Source: Magnetococcales bacterium WMHbinv6
GTDB taxonomy: Bacteria; Pseudomonadota; Magnetococcia; Magnetococcales; Magnetaquicoccaceae
Assembly (NCBI GenBank): GCA_002753135.1
Contig: PDZV01000001.1
Location: 124,001-188,000 of the forward strand
Reading direction: 5' to 3'
Length of the DNA: 64,000 bases
Shown: one piece after another, positions 55,076 to 62,500 of the stretch
Position numbering within the stretch: the stretch's first letter is position 1
How the letters are laid out: every line of letters starts with the position of its first letter
Program-made: the position numbers and the translations under genes
The notes under the pieces: generated by a model
Database searches by the model: none
The model's input: only the letters and a program-made list of their open reading frames with translations
Told to the model about the DNA's origin: nothing

Positions 55076-55732
55076 CAGGTAAACCACCGGCTATGCCGGT
55101 GGACTAACCAAGGCTATGCCGTTCCGTCGTGCTGTTAAAGGGTGTAGATAACCTCCTTTTCAACGAACCGCCAAGTTCATAAAAAGGAGGCTATCATGCG
55201 AGACTGGCAGAGCCAGACCCACGTCCGTTGGCATTGCAGGTATCACTTGGTTTTTGTGCCGAAATACAGGCACAAGGTGATCTATGGGAATTTGAGAAAG
55301 GGTATAGGTGCGATCCTTCGGGAGTTGTGCCAGCACCAGGGGGTGGAGTTGATAGAGGGGCATGCCATGCCCGATCACATTCACCTGTTGGTCAGTATAC
55401 CACCGAAATTCAGTGTGGCCAATACGGTTGGGATGTTGAAAGGCAAGTCAGCTATTCGGATTCATCGTGAGTATCTGGGCAGGAAGCAAAATTTTACCGG
55501 GTTTCATTTTTGGGCGAGGGGATATTGCGTCAGTACGGTTGGTTTGGAAGAGAGTGTGATCCGAGAGTACATCCGAAACCAGGAGCAGGAAGAGAAGCGG
55601 CAGGAACAGTTACAATTCTGGGGGCCTTTGCCTCCTTCATAAGGGAAAAGGCCCCTGAAGGGGCCTTCATAAGGACAATGGCCCCCTACGGGGGCCTTCA
55701 TCAAACCACCCGCTACGCGGGTGGTACGTGAT
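55076..55732 (+). mobile_element. IS200-type insertion sequence (tnpA only)
   Basis: A single tnpA gene lies between terminal hairpins of equal design, 8-bp stems with 3-base loops: left 55083-55101, right 55706-55724. Two further GC hairpins with repeated GGGGCCTTCAT lie between tnpA and the right end (55655-55700). Ends are approximate because IS200/IS605 elements make no target duplication. The left end cuts a caspase-like gene and the right end cuts the tail of an IS630 transposase gene, so this is the youngest insertion of the cluster. Confidence 0.85.
55196..55642 (+). CDS. tnpA: IS200/IS605-family TnpA (Y1 HUH transposase)
   Basis: 148 residues, full length for an IS200 TnpA. HUH motif HIHLLVSIP in GHAMPDHIHLL, N-terminal WHCRYHLVFVPKYRHKV, and the catalytic Tyr in the C-terminal helix (IREYIRNQEQ). 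It cuts and rejoins single-stranded DNA at hairpin-guided ends. AGGAGG is just upstream of the ATG. The gene looks intact. No tnpB accompanies it. Confidence 0.95.
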   Translation: MRDWQSQTHVRWHCRYHLVFVPKYRHKVIYGNLRKGIGAILRELCQHQGVELIEGHAMPDHIHLLVSIPPKFSVANTVGMLKGKSAIRIHREYLGRKQNFTGFHFWARGYCVSTVGLEESVIREYIRNQEQEEKRQEQLQFWGPLPPS

Positions 55733-56422
55733 TTTGATCCTCGCATCCTGGGTCGTGAACTGCCAATTCACTTTGCAGTCTCTCCGATTGCGCTCTTTTT
55801 CCCACGCGGAAACTTCCCTGTCCAGCGTCTCTCTATCAGGAATCCGCCGGTCCAAACACTGATTACTGAGGACGCTTAACTCGATTTCTGCCATATTTAA
55901 CCAACTGCCGTGTTTCGGTGTATAATGGATCTCAAGACGATCCAGTATCCTGCGTGCTTCCGCCGGTGCAAATGCCTGATACAATGACGCTGGCTTGTGT
56001 GTGTTCAGGTTGTCCATCACAAGGACAATCTTGTCAGCATCAGGGTAGTATTTATCCACCACATCACGAATTACATGAGCAAAATCAACCGACGTCCTAC
56101 GGTCAGTACTCTTGACGCGCCGTTTCCCTGAGAGTGGTTCAAAGATCATGAACATGTTGGCCGTTCCATTCCGCTCGTATTCATAATCGAATCTCTCGCT
56201 TTGACCCGGTCTTGCTGGAGTCGGTTGCCGCGTATCCTTCACCAGTTGCTTGAGAATCTCATCAAAACAGACCACAGGTCGTTGCGGATCGTAGGGTCGC
56301 TTGTAGACAGCAATCACATCCTCCATGGCACATACAAATTCTGCGTCAGCTTTTGGTGGAATCACCCATTGCTCTTTAAGCCACGGTTTAAGTTCGTTTT
56401 TTTTAGAACAAGACGGACACAC
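55667..56422 (-). CDS. IS630 transposase second frame (DDE domain), C-terminus interrupted
   Basis: Encodes the DDE_3 catalytic domain: VVCFDE (first Asp), VLVMDNLNTHK (second Asp) and HYTPKHGSWLNMAEIE (Glu). It is read by a -1 frameshift from the upstream frame at A8 on the minus strand (56397-56404), a standard slippery run. The C-terminus departs from the family after TTQDARIK: the last 20 or so codons lie in the IS200-type end, so the natural tail of the transposase and the terminal repeat of IS630 on that side are displaced or lost. The element is therefore probably inactive. Confidence 0.85.
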   Translation of the reverse strand: MCPSCSKKNELKPWLKEQWVIPPKADAEFVCAMEDVIAVYKRPYDPQRPVVCFDEILKQLVKDTRQPTPARPGQSERFDYEYERNGTANMFMIFEPLSGKRRVKSTDRRTSVDFAHVIRDVVDKYYPDADKIVLVMDNLNTHKPASLYQAFAPAEARRILDRLEIHYTPKHGSWLNMAEIELSVLSNQCLDRRIPDRETLDREVSAWEKERNRRDCKVNWQFTTQDARIKITYHPRSGWFDEGPRRGPLSL

Positions 56423-56880
56423 TCCGACGTAATGCTGTCTACCACATTCAATTCAACCAACTTGTCCGCCAACAGATTCAGCGTCCATCGTTTTCGACCT
56501 TCCGGTGGGGCACTACACGCCAACACGGTTAATAGTGCCTCCTGCTCCCCATCCAGTTTCCGAAACTGGCGTCCTTGGGGTTTCTTCCGGTACAGAGCTC
56601 CGTCATACCCGGCTTCAACGAACTCTTGCCGAACACGGTGGATGGTCGACAAACTGGTATCCAGAGCCTCTCGTATTTTTTCATCAGACCAATTTGGCCC
56701 GTCATCACCCTCGTCTGCCTTGAGCAAGATCCTGGCACGCAGAAGAACGGATGCTGCTGCTCGGCCCTTGCTGATCGATTCCTCCAACTTTGCTCGCTCT
56801 ATCGGCGTCAGACGTACCACATACTTGACCATGTCACACACTCCCGCTCGAATCTCCTGGAGCAAGGAGTATAACAGATT
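55733..56880 (-). mobile_element. IS630-family insertion sequence, 3' end truncated
   Basis: Two overlapping transposase frames (56362-56832 and 55667-56422) form one IS630 transposase via a -1 frameshift. The low-coordinate end is cut by the IS200-type element; the high-coordinate terminal repeat is not clearly recognised, so that limit is approximate. Confidence 0.75.
56362..56832 (-). CDS. IS630 transposase first frame (helix-turn-helix part)
   Basis: 156 residues: tandem HTH domain (RLTPIERAKLEESIS, SDEKIREALDTSLSTIHRVRQEF, GEQEALLTVLACSAPPEGRKRWTLNLLADKLVELN) up to LVLKKTN, then it leaves the family frame. The next codons in the -1 frame read NELKPWLKEQW, the usual continuation, so the full protein requires ribosomal slippage on the A8 run at 56397-56404. 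ATG at 56832 has GGGAG nine bases upstream. Confidence 0.85.
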   Translation of the reverse strand: MVKYVVRLTPIERAKLEESISKGRAAASVLLRARILLKADEGDDGPNWSDEKIREALDTSLSTIHRVRQEFVEAGYDGALYRKKPQGRQFRKLDGEQEALLTVLACSAPPEGRKRWTLNLLADKLVELNVVDSITSECVRLVLKKTNLNRGLKSNG

Positions 56881-56889
56881 AACGAAAGC

Positions 56890-57062
56890 CTGTCAGGTTA
56901 GCTCTGTCGTCCCACTAGTCGCTTTCCGCACGACACGCGATCAGGTCCGACAAGTCGGCAGGGCTTGGAACAAATCAAACGTCCCGAGAAGGGCTACGCC
57001 GTAGGCATATTGCCTGAAAAGTCAAACTGTTCCGGTCCCCCGGCAAAGCCGGGGGATTACCC
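56890..57062 (+). mobile_element. Orphan right end of a second IS200/IS605-type element
   Basis: A perfect hairpin CCCCCGGC-AAA-GCCGGGGG (57037-57044, 57048-57055) has the same 8-bp stem and 3-base loop as the two ends of the IS200 copy nearby. It lies about 33 bases after a plus-strand stop codon (57002-57004) that closes a short open stretch resembling the low-complexity tail of TnpB proteins. No transposase or nuclease domain is left. Probably the remnant of a tnpB-bearing element whose body was replaced by the IS630 insertion. Confidence 0.45.
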
Positions 57063-57075
57063 ATTGGATTTATTG

Positions 57076-59382
57076 TCAGTCAATAACTTTAATGTAGCTT
57101 CTGACATCCTTCAACATGGAAGTTAGAAATGAATCGTAGAAATTCGGCTTCCTGTGCGCACTGTTCAACTTAAGGTGGCAAAGCAGTGAAAAAGCTTTAC
57201 CTACCGATGCAGTATCTGAAAAGGGACAAAACGTTCCGATAATGTGGATCCGATGATTGAGGCTAATGCCCCGAAAACGACTGCCGTTGGGTTGCTGCCC
57301 GTATTTGAAGTGCCTCATTTTGTCCGGTTCGACTCCTATACCGAGCTGCTGCGCTAATACCAGTTCCCTTTCCTGGTCGCTGCCAATTTCCATGGCTAGG
57401 TAGAGATCCACCCCAGCATTGGCCAGGGTAGCCACAAGCCATTGCAGCATAGGCCAACCAGGAGCGGTCGAGTCAGGTGGACCAGTAAACAGGTTGAGTA
57501 CCGGTCGTAGCCCGACTCGAACGTCGATACCCAATCGCTTGCTAAGTGCCTGAAGCGCAAGGCAGGCTAGCCAACGCCAATGTTCGTCCCCGTTGACCCT
57601 GCGAAGTACGACCAGAGCTACCCTCTCCAATTCCAAGTCGATCTCATTAAAGGATCGATCCAGCTCGGTGGTCATCTCGTCAAGCTTCTGGCGATGATCC
57701 GTCCCAAGCGATGGATCATCCTCATTCCCCTTTTGTAGAATCGCCGGACGACCCGGTTCGTCGGACATACTTAGGGAGAGCAATGTGGTAGACCAGTCCT
57801 GGGCGAAGGCTTCGCAGCGGTGCCATAACTTATGAATTCTATCAGTCAGTCCTCTTTCTGGTGGGGGATCAAAGAGTTGATGACTGATCCGGGTGGCGTA
57901 GGGCTGGTCCACCTGCAGGTGCCGGAACCGCCACTCCTCCAGCATCTCTTCCCCTGTGCCCACATCCACAGCCTCGGCAACCCGGTCCAGCATCAGCTCC
58001 CCGGCGGCGGAACCGTGCAGACCCAGCATAGGCCAGCCCTTGCCCAGAGGACCTCGAGGTCCATAGAGGACGTAACGCCCATCTCGGCTTAGCCAGTTGC
58101 CGCTTAGGGAGTGGGTCGGCAGACACATTGCTTGGATGCCCGATGTCCCTGCAAGCAGTGCCGTGAGTCGCTGGTCGTGCGGTTCCAGTGGTTCGTAGAA
58201 CAGCAGAACAGTAGGTGCTGTCTCACTGTCACCGCGATTGTTACGCCAAAATGCCAATTGCTCTAACAGAAAGTCATCAACCTCTGTAAGTGCCAACACG
58301 GAAAAATAGCTGCCCGGTTTTCGCAACCATTCCCCCAACGAATTCTTCTGGAACACGTTGCGGTTCGGCAGAGTTAAGTCCAGTCGAATCAGTTCATCGG
58401 ACGTTTCGACCACTGCCCGATAAGTCTCCGAGATCGCCTCCAGATCCTCCGGCCCAGATGTGCCGTTCGCCAGATTTTTCAACCAACTATGGCAGTGTTG
58501 CTGCCACGCGTTCAGTTGTTCCTGAATGGGATTTTCCAGACGACAGCGGGTCTCTAACTCCCGGATAACCTCCTCCCGGTCCACCGCCGGGTTGGGCTGG
58601 GGATACCAGCGTCTCGCCCGGTCCACCTCCAGCAGAGCCACCTTGAGCGGATGCATTTGGACACTCTTGTCGTTAAGGGATCTGTTAAGTGTCTGAACCC
58701 ATGACGGAGGTAGCTCCGGTAGTTCGACGAAACGCAGCAGGTGGTCGTAGTCCTGTTCATCTTTCAGGTAGGCGTTGCCCAGGGGAAGATAGAGATTCAC
58801 TCGCCAGCGACCCTCCTGGGGGGGAAGGCGGTCGATGACGCGGTCCAGTATGAACTCGGGGTTGCGCTCCAACCCGAATGCCAGTGGCATACGGTTCAGA
58901 TGCTGGATCAAGCGGGCATGGGGGATCTCAGGAAAGTAGTCCTTCTGCAAGTCAAATGTGTCCTGGGAAAGGTCACTCAGAGTGATCATCTCGGCTGTCA
59001 TTGGGGACATAGCCTGATATTTGCGGACCATCTGCCAGGGAAGCAGCCAGCCTGTATGGTCATCCTGCCATACCTGGATGGTCGACCCCGGCTGGCGAGT
59101 AACGCGAAAACGTTCAGATGCAGTCCTCTGCACCTTCTGCACCGTGAACCCTTCCAAATCCAGGATGGCCAAATTGAAACGGATCAGTTCGCCTAATGCC
59201 TGTTCAATGAAACGGGGTGGCAGGCCGAAGGAATTGATGAGTCGGTCGATGTCATTAACCTGGTCCAGCACCTTCTCATAGAGAAACGCCGCAAATGGGC
59301 TGGGCCGAGACAGTGCCAAGTAAACCGGAGTTGCCGTATAGCGGTTGCCGGTCAGGTGCAGATAGAACCGAGATTCGGACAC
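57076..59382 (-). CDS. Mokosh-type MkoB candidate: large protein with PLD-like C-terminus
   Basis: About 768 residues from GTG at 59382, which has AGGGAGA nine bases upstream; an ATG at 59472 gives 798 residues but no ribosome site. No recognised N-terminal family; the first 650 residues look soluble and mixed helical. Near the C-terminus, a strand and helix (GVDLYLAMEIGSDQ), an HFK triplet (residues 721-723 of the longer form) and HRIHIIGTFCPFSD are what remains of a phospholipase-D-type HxK...GS nuclease half. The match is weak and the aspartate of the HKD motif is not in place. It lies downstream of the kinase-helicase gene on the same strand, and together they have the layout of Mokosh type I (helicase plus PLD protein). 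Its 3' end touches the IS cluster, the stop codon being 13 bases from the orphan hairpin region. Confidence 0.6.
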   Translation of the reverse strand: MSESRFYLHLTGNRYTATPVYLALSRPSPFAAFLYEKVLDQVNDIDRLINSFGLPPRFIEQALGELIRFNLAILDLEGFTVQKVQRTASERFRVTRQPGSTIQVWQDDHTGWLLPWQMVRKYQAMSPMTAEMITLSDLSQDTFDLQKDYFPEIPHARLIQHLNRMPLAFGLERNPEFILDRVIDRLPPQEGRWRVNLYLPLGNAYLKDEQDYDHLLRFVELPELPPSWVQTLNRSLNDKSVQMHPLKVALLEVDRARRWYPQPNPAVDREEVIRELETRCRLENPIQEQLNAWQQHCHSWLKNLANGTSGPEDLEAISETYRAVVETSDELIRLDLTLPNRNVFQKNSLGEWLRKPGSYFSVLALTEVDDFLLEQLAFWRNNRGDSETAPTVLLFYEPLEPHDQRLTALLAGTSGIQAMCLPTHSLSGNWLSRDGRYVLYGPRGPLGKGWPMLGLHGSAAGELMLDRVAEAVDVGTGEEMLEEWRFRHLQVDQPYATRISHQLFDPPPERGLTDRIHKLWHRCEAFAQDWSTTLLSLSMSDEPGRPAILQKGNEDDPSLGTDHRQKLDEMTTELDRSFNEIDLELERVALVVLRRVNGDEHWRWLACLALQALSKRLGIDVRVGLRPVLNLFTGPPDSTAPGWPMLQWLVATLANAGVDLYLAMEIGSDQERELVLAQQLGIGVEPDKMRHFKYGQQPNGSRFRGISLNHRIHIIGTFCPFSDTASVGKAFSLLCHLKLNSAHRKPNFYDSFLTSMLKDVRSYIKVID

Positions 59383-59583
59383 AAGGCTTTCTCCCTGATA
59401 GTGTTTCAGATCCGTACTTCCTGGATAAGATAATCCTGGAAATCGAGCTATGGTGTTTTGCGATTTTTTCATTCATCCGGCGCGCCGAACATCCGTTTAT
59501 CCTAATCGACCATGCCAAGCGGGGCACCAATTTTGCCACGGGCCATGGAACAAAACGGCGGCGAGATGGATCACAGCTCATGG

Positions 59584-62500
59584 TCAGTGGTAGCTACGCA
59601 CCACATCCCGCGCATCAATGACTGCATCCATCTCGTAACACAACTGAAAGAACCGCCACAGTTGGTTCTCAGCATCGGCTGCATCCCCAGGGAGATCGGG
59701 AAGTCGCTTCTGGGTCCAACGCCCTTTGGTGGCCCCTGGATTGATCTGCCGGGAACATCCCACAACTATCAACAACCGTTCAGCGCGAGATAGCATCACA
59801 GTGGCGCGGGAGGGGTCTTGCAGAAAACCGAGACGCTGGTTGATGCCACCATCGCTGGAGTTGTTGCGGGTCAAGCTGACCGCCACAATGTCCGCCTGAC
59901 GGCCTTGAAAACTGTCCACAGTAAAAACCCGCTTTCCCAAGGGGCCGGTGAATGGGTTGTCCCAATTGGCGAAATGTTGACGAAACATGCTGACCTGGGC
60001 TCGGTAGGGCGCGATGATCACCATTTTGCGGGACTGATGTCGGTAACCTCCTAAGCGCAGAAAGCCGAGTTGAGCACTCAAAAAGTCATGCAATACCCGG
60101 CACTCATACCTGTTGACGTAGCCTCCCCCCTTGGCTGCTTTCTCCCCCATATTCAGCCGGTCCGACTCCGACAATTCGGTGTCGTCGATGCGTGGGATAT
60201 CCAGCCACACCACCGTCCCAGGCCAGAATCGATACCGCGAGCCGGCAGGCATGTCATGCCGTTTCTTGGCATCAAATGATTCCAACTCGTCCAACGGCGG
60301 GTTTTGTAACTTTCCTTGGTAGAAGGCTTGGCTGACAAGGGTGCCGATGGTGGAATGCATGCGCCACTGGGTGTCCAACATGCCGGCTCGGCGCGGCCGT
60401 AGGACGGCGTTATTCTCATAGGCGCGTTCGAACAGGCGTAGCCAGTAACGGGTATCATCCACCAACTCACCGACCGTACTATAAGTGCTGTCATCATCCC
60501 GATTAGCCGAAGCCGCAGAGGTTCCGGCCAGCAACTCGAGGGGAAAAGAGGACGCTTCCTGGGCGTCACGCTCCGGGGTCAAGCCATATGCTGCGGCGGT
60601 CTGTTGCCGGAGAAAGGCCTCCTTGCGGCGCTCCAACAGGGCAAACATCTCTTTGATGCCGAACGGTGGCAATTGGTGGTGATCTCCGATCAACACCCAC
60701 CAGCGGGCCATTCGCATGGTGCCCAGCAGTTCAAGAGGGTGACCTCGGGCTGCCTCCTCGAAGATGACTAAGTCGAAGTTCTGGTCGCTGAGGCTATCCA
60801 GCCGGTTGTCGTTGGAGGTCGCATAGACCAAATTGGCCGACTGCACGAAGGCGTCGACGAAATGGGCCGAAACGCCTTCTTTCAGCTCCGTGTTGACCCA
60901 TTCCGCCCAAGCCTGGAGAATATCCTCATCTGCAACCTGACGCCTCTGCGAAAGCTGATTCGGTCTCCAATTGCGGGCCTTTTCCAGACAGGCCCGAGCC
61001 TGCTCCTCCGGACTGAATTTCTGCAGCAGTTCCGAAGCCTCCGAGCGTTGGGCATGGGCCAGACGTACACGGATGGGTTTCTGAAATCCCGCCCACGCCA
61101 CCTCCTGATTGGCTGTGAAGTCAGGCAGGGCGTTCTCAATGCGTTCCAGTAGATTGTTTAACGGGTCGTGGCCCTGTGAGGTGACCAGGATGCGGGCCGA
61201 TGGGTTCTCGGCCAGGACTTGCAGCACAAGTTCGGCGGCAAAGGTGGTCTTGCCGGTGCCGGGTGGGCCCTGCACGCAGAAAATCGGCCGTTGATCGAGG
61301 CACGACTGAACCAAGTCCTTCTTGGCCTTATCCAGAGGCTTTATGAAGGGCTCCCTGGCGATTACCCCAAGGCGCGGAGATTTGATGTGATGTCTGACTA
61401 GCACGGACTCCAGCAGATAGGGATCCTGGTAGATATCCTGCAGAACGCGCTGTCGCCGCTGGAACAGCGGCTGCATGAGTTCCACCGAGACCGGTCGTAG
61501 AAACCCCTGACGACCCAGCGACGGTCCCTCGCCAACCAACTGTTGGCGTAGGATCACCGCATCCTTCTCCAAATTCTCGACGTACCAGGAGTATGCCTCC
61601 CGATCGTGAAACCGCATGGGGTCCTGGGAATGACTGAAGATGAACCGGTTGTCCGAGTGGGAGCGGTTGCGTTCCACCATGTCCAAAAGATCCTGCTCGC
61701 CCACCTTGCGCTCAGAGGACCTCAGCATGTTCTGTTTGATCCGGATGCGCCGGAAACCATCCTGGTTCGGCAACGCCTCCACATCGCAGTCGATGATGAA
61801 CGATTCCTGCAACTCCTTCTCCAGGTCCGCAGTCAGCCCCAAGAGTTTCCAGAAACGGAGTTGAGCAGGATTCAACTCGTTCTCTTCATGTTGGACTAGC
61901 TCAAACAGAGGCTTCCAGGATTGGTTGTCCTCTCCTCGCAACTCCGGAATCACCGATGGATCGAAACCGCGCAAGGCGACTCCGCCAGTCAGCTTCATCA
62001 GAGGTTCTCCCACCGGTCGGTGGGATATAAAAGCCAGGGTGATGTAGGCAAAATCGTGCCTAGACGTTTGACTGTTCCCAACACCAGTGGTATAGGGCTC
62101 GGCGCGAAACAGGCATTTGGTTCCCTGCAGCAGAATGGCCGGTTTTTGTGGCGTGCTCGCACTATCCTTGAAGACTAGGGCGTTCTTCAACTGCGCCATG
62201 ATAATGTTTAGCCAGTGATTCCGAACTGCATCTGGGGACAGATGTTCAGTCGGTCTCAACTCCGGGTGCGCTTTGTGTAGCACATTTAGGATGTTATAGG
62301 CGTGATCCGGGTTGAGGTTCAGGAACCCCAGAGGCGGCTTGTCATTGAATTCGGCGACCAGATCGCCATCGAAGCGGGCAAACCGCCGCACTTGCTCAAG
62401 GACTGGATCCAGGTCGCTGACCCGCTGGGTATGATCGAAAACCAGCATGCTCTTGATGACGTCGGCTTCGTTGGCGGTCAGGTCGCCTGCATCGACCGCG

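Noticed and set aside
56201-57004. Plus-strand 267-codon frame across the IS630 and orphan end
   Set aside because: Mostly antisense to the IS630 transposase; only its last 40 codons lie outside and may be a TnpB tail relic, not a functional gene.
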